Shown here: piece by piece, positions 6,900 through 13,863 of the stretch | Layout of the letters: each line of letters begins with the position of its first letter | Numbering within the stretch: position 1 is the stretch's first letter | Source of the DNA: CAYSCZ01 sp964429655 | GTDB taxonomy: Bacteria; Bacteroidota; Bacteroidia; Cytophagales; Cyclobacteriaceae | Direction: 5' to 3' | Length of the DNA stretch: 17,226 nt | NCBI GenBank assembly: GCA_964429655.1 | Contig: CAYSCZ010000064.1 | Span: 1 to 17,226 of the forward strand | Notes under the pieces: model-generated | The model's database searches: none | What the model was told of the DNA's origin: nothing | Seen by the model: only the letters and a program-made list of their open reading frames with translations | Made by a program: the position numbers and the translations under genes

Positions 6900-9533
6900 T
6901 CACTCATATTTTATAGCCTTTACCGGATTGGAAGCAATTACACTTAAAATCCTTGAAGTAACTGTTAATACAGAAATTAGGCTGATCGTTATGAAAGCAA
7001 TTAAAAATATATCAATGCTGACATTTATTCTGTAAGCAAAATCTGATAACCATCGATAAAATGTCCAATAAGAAACCGGAATGGATACCACCAGCGATAT
7101 TACCAGTAGTATCATGTAATCTTTGAGTATTAAGGTGACGATATTAGATACTGAGGCACCCATCACTTTTCGAATGCCGATTTCTTTGGTTTTCCGCTCT
7201 GCTGTATAATTTATCAATCCAAATAAGCCGAAAGCTGAAATAATAATGGATACAATTGAGGCAATAAGGATAATTGCTTGCCTGCTTTCCTCAGCCACAT
7301 AAAACCTTTGCCATTGTTGGTCGAGAAAATTGATTTCCGGGGGTGTAAGAGGATCAAATGTGGCATTCACTTTTTTTATATGCTCGATGGTTTCTTTTGG
7401 CTTATGACTGTAGCGTATGGTGAAATAATCAATAGAACAAATATGATTATTCCAACTGGTAAGAAAAACAGGTCCTACCGGCTCGTATAGAGATTCAAAA
7501 TGAAAGTCTTCTACTACACCGATTACCTTCATAGGTACTTGTTCATCATCATCTTCCACCCAAATTCTTTTGCCAATGGGTGCATCTAAACCGAGCATTT
7601 TAACGGTCTGTCTATTAATAATTATGGAAAGGCTGTCAGCTTTACTTAGCCCTGAAAAATTTCTACCACCAACAAGCTCAATGCCATAAGTGTCTAACCA
7701 AAACTGATCAACACCATAATGACTGGCTTGTAATGGCTGCTTGTTTAAGTCAACATATAAATTGGCGGATGGTATATTTTTCCATTCTCCCGGCACTCTG
7801 GATGAAGTAGATGTATTAATTACATCCGGATGTGTCTTTATACCACTAATAATATTCTGAAAATTACTTCTGGCATATCTTGAATTAATGTCTAAGACGA
7901 TTAAGTTATCATTTTTAAATCCCAAGTCTTTAGATTTAACAAATTCTAGTTGGCGATAAATAATAATAGAGCCAATAATCAAAAACAATGATAATGCGTA
8001 TTGCAGCGTGACCAGGATTTTTCTAAGGGTATCCCCTTTACCTGAAAATACATTCTTTACAATAAGTAATGAGCGTTTTAGTCTCGCATAATAAAAAGCC
8101 GGGATTAGAGCGGAGGCAATCCATATAATCGAAATAGAAAGTATATGATAACCAATAAATTCCCTGCTGAACAACAGCCCGATGGTAAAGTCTTTATTGG
8201 TTATGCTTTGGTAGTAAGGAAACACCATAACAATTATCAACAAGGCGATACCATATGCGATGAATACTGTTATTAGAGTTTCAAAAAATAGTTGAACAAT
8301 CAACTGTTGAAGACTGGCGCCGTTGATTTTGCGCATACTCGCCTCCAGAGTCCTTTTAAGTACCTGCACGGAAGATAGATTGATATAATTGAGTGCCGCT
8401 ATTAATAACACGAAGAATCCCATAATAAAAATGATGGAAACAAACTGCTTTGTACTTTTCGGAATGCTGAGTAATGGCGAGGGCCCTCCCCGTTCTATAT
8501 TTTTTGATCCAAGGTGAATATCTGTTAATGGTTGAAGGGTGAAATCATGTCTTTTCTTTATTTCCTCAGGGTAATATTTATTGATGAATTGATCTTTCTT
8601 GCTGTAAATGTCTTGTGGTGTTGCCCCATTTTTTAAAAGTACCCAGGTCTGGGCGAAGCGCGGGTCCCAATTGCCACTGGTGAAAAAATTATACCAACCA
8701 CCCTCCCATTGGTCGTAATTTGCAACATAAAGCGCATCAAACTGATAGGAAGAATTTCTAGGCATCTCGTGCATTACCGCTAACACCTCGATTTTTTCAA
8801 ACCTTGACCCATCCACCACCGATCCTACCACATCGGTATGTCCAAATAGCCTGGTGGCGGCATCTTCAGTCAATATCAACCCTGCTGGTCCCTGAAAATC
8901 TTTTTTTGGATCCCCAGCTATAATATCAAAATCAAGGATATTGAAAATACCTTTGGTCACAACCGCCCAATCCCGGTCAGCGATCCTAGTTTCACCTTTC
9001 ACCAACACATGTGACCCGAAATAAGTCATATGCGCCGTCTCTTTAATACCGGGGAAATCATTTTTTAGAGCTTCCGCAAGTGGATATGGAGTAGTTTCGT
9101 ATTCATGCAGTCCATCTTCTTCCAAGCTTTTTTCAATAACCCGGTAAATTCGATCTTTCTTCGAGTGGTATGCATCTGCCTGGTGCTCATCATAAACATA
9201 CATTAGAATCAAAAATAGAATAGCAAAGCCCATTCCCAAGCCAACTATATTGACGAAATAATGGGCTATTTCTTTTCTGAATCTGCGGAAATAGATCCTA
9301 GCGTAATTTCTTAGAAGGTTCATTGTCACGTTATTTAGTTGTGTTTGTTTTAGGTTGATCAACCGGAATGATCGAATTACATTCCATATAAAAAATAAGT
9401 CAGCACTTTTTTTGGACTGCTTGCACCTGAAGTAGTAAAATTCGAAAAGATCACCTTCAATCTCGTCCAGGTAATCTTCCTTGCAATACCATCGTAAAAA
9501 ATTCAAAGCCCATCTGGGTGGATTATGCTTCAT
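6900..9533 (-). CDS. PadR-associated FtsX/MacB-type ABC transporter permease
   Basis: This 877-residue inner-membrane protein has an N-terminal prefix (NPPRWALNFLRWYC, EIEGDLFEFY) seen in permeases paired with PadR regulators, then a first transmembrane helix near 90-112 (IVGLGMGFAILFLILMYVYD), a periplasmic MacB-like domain, a first FtsX block from about residue 365 (FVLLIAALNYINLSSVQVL), a second transmembrane and periplasmic unit (TLRKILVTLQYALSLFLIIG), and a C-terminal FtsX domain with GLINYTAERKTKEIGIRKVMG and the ending ASNPVKAIKYE. Two FtsX halves in one chain is usual for this Bacteroidota family. Such permeases normally need a separate ATPase, which is not in this window. The substrate is unknown; relatives export peptides or antimicrobials or transmit envelope stress. 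The start overlaps the padR stop by 4 nt (ATGA), indicating coupled translation. Confidence 0.92.
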   Translation of the reverse strand: MKHNPPRWALNFLRWYCKEDYLDEIEGDLFEFYYFRCKQSKKSADLFFIWNVIRSFRLINLKQTQLNNVTMNLLRNYARIYFRRFRKEIAHYFVNIVGLGMGFAILFLILMYVYDEHQADAYHSKKDRIYRVIEKSLEEDGLHEYETTPYPLAEALKNDFPGIKETAHMTYFGSHVLVKGETRIADRDWAVVTKGIFNILDFDIIAGDPKKDFQGPAGLILTEDAATRLFGHTDVVGSVVDGSRFEKIEVLAVMHEMPRNSSYQFDALYVANYDQWEGGWYNFFTSGNWDPRFAQTWVLLKNGATPQDIYSKKDQFINKYYPEEIKKRHDFTLQPLTDIHLGSKNIERGGPSPLLSIPKSTKQFVSIIFIMGFFVLLIAALNYINLSSVQVLKRTLEASMRKINGASLQQLIVQLFFETLITVFIAYGIALLIIVMVFPYYQSITNKDFTIGLLFSREFIGYHILSISIIWIASALIPAFYYARLKRSLLIVKNVFSGKGDTLRKILVTLQYALSLFLIIGSIIIYRQLEFVKSKDLGFKNDNLIVLDINSRYARSNFQNIISGIKTHPDVINTSTSSRVPGEWKNIPSANLYVDLNKQPLQASHYGVDQFWLDTYGIELVGGRNFSGLSKADSLSIIINRQTVKMLGLDAPIGKRIWVEDDDEQVPMKVIGVVEDFHFESLYEPVGPVFLTSWNNHICSIDYFTIRYSHKPKETIEHIKKVNATFDPLTPPEINFLDQQWQRFYVAEESRQAIILIASIVSIIISAFGLFGLINYTAERKTKEIGIRKVMGASVSNIVTLILKDYMILLVISLVVSIPVSYWTFYRWLSDFAYRINVSIDIFLIAFITISLISVLTVTSRILSVIASNPVKAIKYE

Positions 9534-9853
9534 TTAAAAGAAAATTGTGGTATCCGTTGATAAATATTGCTTCTAAGCGCGTAGTTGGCATCGAGGACTT
9601 TTTTCCCATAGACTGTGATGAGGTAAAATTTTTTCCTTCTCCCACCCCGTTCTTCGGTGATACCACCAAATTTTGATTCGACAAATCCTTTTTGTTCAAG
9701 ACGTTTTAGTGTCACATGAATGGCACTGATGTTTATTTTCTTCTTTGTTTCCTTTGTAAGGAATTCATGAATAGACACACCGTAGGCATGATCATGCTGT
9801 GCAGCTACAGTCAATAATACTAACTCTTCAAATTCCCCTAATTGATATTCCAT
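9530..9853 (-). CDS. PadR-family transcriptional regulator
   Basis: The 107-residue protein is a compact PadR winged helix: helix 1 LGEFEELVLLTVAAQ, AYGVSIHEFLTKET, recognition region NISAIHVTLKRLEQKGFVES, then the wing FGGITEERGGRRKKFYLIT and a C-terminal dimerisation helix. PadR proteins usually repress a neighbouring transporter gene and release DNA on binding a small ligand. The ligand here is unknown. The gene overlaps ftsX by 4 nt, so both are one transcription unit. A perfect 14-bp inverted repeat lies 10-63 bp upstream of the start and is a good autoregulatory operator candidate. A frameshifted paralogue lies at 4691-5043. Confidence 0.92.
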   Translation of the reverse strand: MEYQLGEFEELVLLTVAAQHDHAYGVSIHEFLTKETKKKINISAIHVTLKRLEQKGFVESKFGGITEERGGRRKKFYLITVYGKKVLDANYALRSNIYQRIPQFSFK

Positions 9854-9862
9854 TATAAAATG

Positions 9863-9916
9863 ATTTACTTAACAAACGTGAAAGTAATTAATTAGATTCA
9901 TATTTGTTAAGTAAAT
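9863..9916. promoter_or_regulatory. Putative PadR operator: perfect inverted repeat
   Basis: ATTTACTTAACAAA at 9863-9876 and its exact complement TTTGTTAAGTAAAT at 9903-9916 are separated by 26 bp, in the region between padR (minus strand) and the HAD gene (plus strand). A third partial copy, TTTGTTAAG, is at 9944-9952. A perfect 14-bp match in inverted orientation next to a regulator start fits an autoregulatory binding site; a possible minus-strand -7 element (TACTTTCA) lies between the arms. That PadR binds here is inference, since PadR sites are often ATGT-N-ACAT and these are not. Confidence 0.6.
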
Positions 9917-9993
9917 AAGAAAAATAAAATATTACCCAGTCATTTTGTTAAGCTATCATTAGATTACTGTCCTATTATAATTAAGATTCTCAT

Positions 9994-10656
9994 ATGTTGA
10001 AAGCAGTGATTTTTGATATGGATGGCTTGCTAATCGACTCTGAGCCTTATTGGCAACAAGCTGAAATAGAAGTCTTCTCTTCGTTAGGAGCGAATATCAC
10101 CACAGAACTTGCTGAACAGACTACAGGACTAACAACCAAAGAAGTAACCAAATTCTGGTATGATCGCTATCCCTGGCAAAACAAGCCATTGCCTGAAGTT
10201 GAGCAATCTGTCATAGACCAGGTGATGCTTCAAATATCTAATGACGGTACACCTAAAAGAGGCATGGAGTACATACTGGATTTTTTTAAATCCCGTGACT
10301 TCAAATTCGGATTGGCAACCAACTCACCAAAGCGGATTATTGACGTAGTGATGGAGCGATTAAATATTCGTCATTATTTTGAGGCTACAGCCTCTATTGA
10401 TGATGTGCAAAAAGGAAAGCCTTCCCCAGATGTGTATAAATATGCCGCCAAAAATTTGGCGGTTGAAAGCAAAGATTGTATAGTCTTTGAAGATTCCATC
10501 ACAGGGATGACTGCGGCCAAAAAAGCCGGAATGAAAGTGGTCTTAGTCCCAGAGCCTCACACTTTGAAAAATAAAAAATCGCAAAAAGCAGACTTGATCA
10601 TCAACAGTTTGGATGGTTTTAATGCGGAGCAACTGGGTGCTTTGATGGGTGGTTAA
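9994..10656 (+). CDS. HAD-superfamily phosphatase, HxpB/YniC-like
   Basis: This 220-residue cytoplasmic hydrolase has all four HAD motifs: FDMDGLLIDSEPYW with nucleophile Asp8 and acid/base Asp10, the Thr/Ser motif LATNSP (107-112), Lys142 in KGKPSPDVY, and the acidic pair in IVFEDSITG (Glu166, Asp167). The helical cap follows motif I, as in subclass IA beta-phosphoglucomutase-like enzymes. DSEPYW and KFWYDRYPW are features of the hexitol/2-deoxyglucose-6-phosphate phosphatase group (HxpB), so a sugar or sugar-alcohol phosphate is the likely substrate, but specificity cannot be read securely. It diverges from padR across 140 bp, and the putative operator may also touch its promoter. The start ATG directly precedes the conserved motif. 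Confidence 0.9.
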   Translation: MLKAVIFDMDGLLIDSEPYWQQAEIEVFSSLGANITTELAEQTTGLTTKEVTKFWYDRYPWQNKPLPEVEQSVIDQVMLQISNDGTPKRGMEYILDFFKSRDFKFGLATNSPKRIIDVVMERLNIRHYFEATASIDDVQKGKPSPDVYKYAAKNLAVESKDCIVFEDSITGMTAAKKAGMKVVLVPEPHTLKNKKSQKADLIINSLDGFNAEQLGALMGG

Positions 10657-11022
10657 TAATAAAACCCTATCCTCGTTATACTATTAAATGATTGAATTCT
10701 AGTATTCTATACATTTAACCGGATTGATGATGAAGATTATAACGGATCAATTACAAAATGTGAAGTTATTTGCTAGTGAATCTTCTCCCTTTGATTTATC
10801 CGATAAAATTAACGAATCATTGACTGGACATAAACAGGAAGTTATTTATATATAATATTTAGGCAAAAAAATTTATTGCTAGGAATTTAGATGGTCTGGT
10901 ATGAAAACAAAAAAAGTTACCAAAAACAGTTGCTGAGGCTTATAAATCCCAAAACTCGATAATTACAAGAATCAATTTTAGAGCGTTTGTGATTGTTTGC
11001 TACTACCACATACAATAAAGTT
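10657..11022. other. Intergenic region with small-ORF traces
   Basis: Between the HAD gene and the YkgJ-like gene (convergent) lie 366 AT-rich bases. They hold a 42-codon plus-strand ORF (10727-10855, listed separately) and a possible second small reading frame broken at a run of seven A (10909-10915). If the run is taken one A shorter, ATG at 10901 would continue as MKTKKLPKTVAEAYKSQNSI and on to a stop at 11016-11018 (38 aa). No clear terminator hairpin is visible. Confidence 0.45.
10727..10855 (+). CDS. Possible 42-aa small protein
   Basis: The ORF starts with two adjacent ATG codons (10727, 10730) and ends at TAA 10853-10855. The product begins MMKIITDQLQNVKLFASESS and continues with a charged, soluble-looking sequence (PFDLSDKINESLTGHKQEVI). 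It has no membrane segment and no family I recognise. It lies 70 bp after the HAD gene on the same strand with no Shine-Dalgarno sequence. It could be a real small protein, the head of a truncated gene, or chance. Confidence 0.3.
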   Translation: MMKIITDQLQNVKLFASESSPFDLSDKINESLTGHKQEVIYI

Positions 11023-11616
11023 TTAGATTTTCCTTCGATAGGCATAATACTGAAGGACAGTTTCAATAGCAAAAATAATTGCCTCATTTATGGGTAAGAA
11101 GGTAGAGCCCATTTTATAATCAACATTCATCAACCTCCTGTACCAATCAGCATAAACAGGTACTTTCATTCCTGCTTTGATACTTTTCAACGTACTTCGA
11201 TATTCCTGCTGCTGGTTTTGTTTAATTATTGTACAGGTCGATAATTCAGGCACGCCATATTTATTTCTGTAAGCTGCAAAACCAAATAGTCTGCAAACCA
11301 GCCCTCTGTATTGATAGTTGGCACAACCTGAAATAAATATTTTTACATTTTTGTCAGGATCTTTTTGCAAATAATTGATGCATACCCCATCGGATTCTTT
11401 CAGAATTTTTAAATACTCTTCGGCTTTGTTTTCCTCATACAAATTATAAGCAAAAGGCAGGAATTCTAACGGGGATGCTTCAATGAAAGGCTTAGTGCAG
11501 CACTTGGCACAGCTGTTTAAGCAACGGATTCCGGATTTTCCCTTGAATCCATCTATTTCAACTTGAAGTTCGTGAAAAATCCTTTCCACAGCCTTCACTT
11601 TTCGTACGATCGACAT
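11023..11616 (-). CDS. YkgJ-family cysteine cluster protein
   Basis: The 197-residue protein carries the YkgJ cluster near its N-terminus: RCLNSCAKCC with Cys32, Cys36, Cys39 and Cys40 (C-x3-C-x2-CC). Further cysteines follow in DGVCINYL, SGCANYQYRGLVCRLFGF and STCTIIKQ. The family is thought to chelate zinc or iron, and the R..VCR.FGF segment is typical of it. There is no signal peptide, so a cytoplasmic place is expected. The reaction, if any, is unknown. The start ATG at 11616-11614 is one base away from the divergent ATG of a small membrane protein (11618), so their promoters must lie inside each other's coding sequences or transcription must overlap. Confidence 0.88.
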   Translation of the reverse strand: MSIVRKVKAVERIFHELQVEIDGFKGKSGIRCLNSCAKCCTKPFIEASPLEFLPFAYNLYEENKAEEYLKILKESDGVCINYLQKDPDKNVKIFISGCANYQYRGLVCRLFGFAAYRNKYGVPELSTCTIIKQNQQQEYRSTLKSIKAGMKVPVYADWYRRLMNVDYKMGSTFLPINEAIIFAIETVLQYYAYRRKI

Positions 11617-11617
11617 T

Positions 11618-11794
11618 ATGCAGATAATAAAAGCTACAATAATTATGATGTATCCGGATCAGGGTCCTTTCGGTTATTCTGGGGTTATTATCGCAGAAGC
11701 AATATTTATTTTGGTCTTGTTCCTGGTCATCGAAAGTCAGGTGAGAAAAGAATCCACGTCCAATTCAGTGGAAGGATTAAAAGTAGAAGCATAA
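11618..11794 (+). CDS. 58-aa single-span membrane protein
   Basis: The ORF runs from ATG at 11618 to TAA at 11792-11794. The N-terminal part is MQIIKATIIMMYPDQGPFGY, followed by one strongly hydrophobic helix (SGVIIAEAIFILVLFLVIES), then a basic-plus-polar tail (QVRKESTSNSVEGLKVEA). That is a single transmembrane span with a short cytoplasmic or periplasmic tail. A later in-frame ATG (11645 or 11648) could be the true start and would leave a normal gap to the divergent YkgJ-like gene. A strong hairpin terminator begins immediately after its stop codon, which supports transcription to this point. No family was recognised. The longer ORF in another frame (11563-11952) crosses the terminator and is a shadow. 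Confidence 0.6.
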   Translation: MQIIKATIIMMYPDQGPFGYSGVIIAEAIFILVLFLVIESQVRKESTSNSVEGLKVEA

Positions 11795-11826
11795 AAAAAG
11801 GGTCACTAAATAGTGACCCTTTTAAT
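11793..11826. terminator. Bidirectional intrinsic terminator
   Basis: GGGTCACTA (11800-11808) and TAGTGACCC (11811-11819) form a perfect 9-bp stem, flanked by seven A on the left and TTTT on the right. It ends transcription of the small membrane protein gene from the left (stop at 11792-11794) and of the cold-shock gene from the right (stop at 11829-11827). It is the clearest terminator in the window. Confidence 0.9.
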
Positions 11827-12021
11827 TTAATCGATCACTTCTACGTTGATCGCATTCATTCCTTTTTTTCCTCTTTCTGTTTCAAATTGAACTTTGTCGT
11901 TCTCTTTGATATCGTCAATGAGTCCGGATTCATGGACAAAAATATCCTCTGATGAATCTGATGGTTGAATAAAGCCAAACCTTTTGGCACTGTTGAAGAA
12001 TTTAACTACTCCTTCTTGCAT
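11827..12021 (-). CDS. Cold-shock domain protein (CspA family)
   Basis: The 64-residue product is a single cold-shock domain, an RNA- and single-stranded-DNA-binding beta barrel acting as an RNA chaperone in the cytoplasm. RNP1 is KRFGFIQ (usually KGFGFI; the Arg variant occurs in this phylum) and RNP2 is DIFVHESGL. The start is EGVVKFFNSA and the end GKKGMNAINVEVID, both normal for the family. The gene lies 52 bp downstream of the desaturase on the same strand and is closed by a strong terminator, so the two may share a transcript. The 52-bp spacer is too short to hold a long cold-shock leader of the E. coli cspA type. Confidence 0.95.
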   Translation of the reverse strand: MQEGVVKFFNSAKRFGFIQPSDSSEDIFVHESGLIDDIKENDKVQFETERGKKGMNAINVEVID

Positions 12022-12073
12022 AATATAAATAATTATTGTTAAAAATGTTTCTTATTGATGTAATCATAAAAGG

Positions 12074-13168
12074 TTAAGGTTTGCCGAGAAAGCGCAACAT
12101 TTTATAATGACAACTAAGCGCTTCTATAAAAGTTTCTTTTACATGATAGGGCATATTGTACTCTTTGGCAGTGCTTGCCACAATAGGTGCCAGTTTCCTG
12201 TAGTGAATATGACAAATATCTGGAAGCAAATGATGCTCAATTTGATAATTAAGTCCACCAATCAACCAGGTGAATAGCCTGCTGTTCTGGGAAAAATTTG
12301 TGGTGGTAGATAATTGATGATGAGCCCAATTATCTTCAATATGATTTTGTTCGTCTGGTTCAGGAAATTCCATCGCATCATTGATGTGAGCCGATTGAAA
12401 AATTGCACTCATAGTGATTCCCGAAACAGCATACATTATAAATATGCCTAAAATAATTATCCACAAGCTTAGTGGTACCATAATTATCGGCAGGGCAATG
12501 GCATAACTAAAATAGAAAACCTTCCAAATGATCATTTTTATCAATTCACCTTTGAATTTTTTAGGGTCTTTATAAAATCCCATATCCCTATACCTGTAGA
12601 GCCTGACAAAATCTTTTGCTATGACCCATGAAGCAGTAGAAATCCCATAAAAGAACCATATATAAAACCTTTGAAACTTATGTATCCAGTAATACTTAGC
12701 ATGCGGTGTAAAACGGATAAAAAATGGAGGGTTTAGGTCATCATCTGCATCTTTTATGTTTGTATAAGTATGATGCAAAGCATTATGCTGCACCTTCCAA
12801 ACTGCTTCATTGGCACCAATAAGATTCATGGTATAAGATAATAGCTTATTGAGTTTTTTATTCTTTGAGTAAGATCCATGTATGGCATCATGCATCACAC
12901 CCATACCTACTCCGGACATACCAAATCCACTCAATGCAAATAATAATAACAACAACCATGGACTAGATACTATTCCGGAATTTATAAAGACTAAGGGAAC
13001 GATATATAATGAAAGCATAAATACAGTCTTAAACCACATGCTCGCATCGCCATATTTATCTATGGCATTGTTTTGAAAATATTCATTAATACGTGATCTC
13101 AGCGTTTGGCTAAAACCTGTATCTTTCTTTATTGTGAATTTTGGATAATCGATAACTAACTTGCTCAT
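12074..13168 (-). CDS. Membrane fatty-acid desaturase (front-end/linoleoyl-CoA type)
   Basis: This 364-residue integral membrane di-iron enzyme introduces double bonds into acyl chains. The three histidine boxes are intact: HDAIH (93-97), HNALHH (128-133) and QIEHH (309-313), with further His at 261 and 283-284. QxxHH in place of HxxHH in the third box marks front-end (Delta-5/Delta-6-like) desaturases. No cytochrome b5 domain is fused, as is usual for bacterial members, so a separate electron donor is required. Membrane spans are visible near 48-64, 70-92, 165-183 and 215-255. It probably adjusts membrane fluidity, and the cold-shock gene 52 bp downstream on the same strand fits a cold-response role. 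The 5' side is a 695-bp AT-rich gap. Confidence 0.93.
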   Translation of the reverse strand: MSKLVIDYPKFTIKKDTGFSQTLRSRINEYFQNNAIDKYGDASMWFKTVFMLSLYIVPLVFINSGIVSSPWLLLLLFALSGFGMSGVGMGVMHDAIHGSYSKNKKLNKLLSYTMNLIGANEAVWKVQHNALHHTYTNIKDADDDLNPPFFIRFTPHAKYYWIHKFQRFYIWFFYGISTASWVIAKDFVRLYRYRDMGFYKDPKKFKGELIKMIIWKVFYFSYAIALPIIMVPLSLWIIILGIFIMYAVSGITMSAIFQSAHINDAMEFPEPDEQNHIEDNWAHHQLSTTTNFSQNSRLFTWLIGGLNYQIEHHLLPDICHIHYRKLAPIVASTAKEYNMPYHVKETFIEALSCHYKMLRFLGKP

Positions 13169-13539
13169 GAAAATCTATACTAAACTTGACTTTCGTTTTA
13201 ATTTATTAATGGTGTTGTACAAATTAAAAAGGGATTACTCTGAAATGATCTTTCTAATAATACAAACTAGTGTGAATTAAATTTATATTATACATAATAA
13301 CACAAAAATACCTAATTGTTTTACTTAATCATAAAGAAAAGAAAAAAATAAAATTCATTATCAGTAAAATATTAAGGAAATTAGAGTTTCTGTAACTGCC
13401 TATTTTAAATATTTAAAAGATTAATACAACATGCTTTTTTAAATATATCTGCCAATTAGAGAATAAAAAATTAATAAGATGGCGATTAACCCCCGAACAG
13501 AAGTAAAACCATTAAACCAACTATTGATTTTTTGATTAA
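13169..13539. other. AT-rich upstream region of the desaturase gene
   Basis: No ORF with recognisable features was found. The region must hold the desaturase promoter (minus strand), but no consensus TTTG/TAnnTTTG pair was convincing. GATTAACCC occurs at 13484-13492 and again directly at the edge of repeat copy B. Confidence 0.5.
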
Positions 13540-13704
13540 CCCAGATTTGTCATTGGAATTTTGTCATGAAGGGTTAAAGCCCAAAAAATCAGGCACTTAG
13601 GTCGAGGAGGCATAGCATCGCTATGGTGACGAGCCAATAACATGTTAAGTGTCTGATTTGAAGTGATTTAACCATGTAATAGAAAGTCTAATGACTATTC
13701 TGGG
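13540..13704 (+). repeat. 165-bp palindromic repeat element, copy B
   Basis: This is the best-preserved copy: it keeps the central hairpin CATAGC-ATC-GCTATG (13611-13625) with six perfect pairs and terminal repeats CCCAGATTTGTCATTGGA / complement of CCCAGAATAGTCATTAGA. Between them, GGTTAAA pairs with TTTAACC, and AATCAGGCACTTA with TAAGTGTCTGATT (one G-U). The element is thus an imperfect palindrome over nearly its whole length. It lies between the desaturase and the 3' end of the VPS10-like gene, in the same orientation as copy A and opposite to copy C. It encodes no protein. Confidence 0.92.
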
Positions 13705-13863
13705 CTAAACAGATAAAAAATTTTTCCCATTTGAATCAATATTTTCTATAAGTTACCACATACTAGCTTTATGATCATAAAAATCTTTCACTTCGTATGA
13801 AGCCCAAACTATTACCATTCAGATTGACACCGTAATATAGGCACAATATTTACCTCCTGTAAC

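Noticed and set aside
11563..11952. 129-codon plus-strand ORF
   Set aside because: It runs through the terminator and antisense to the cold-shock gene; the 58-aa ORF in another frame explains the region better.
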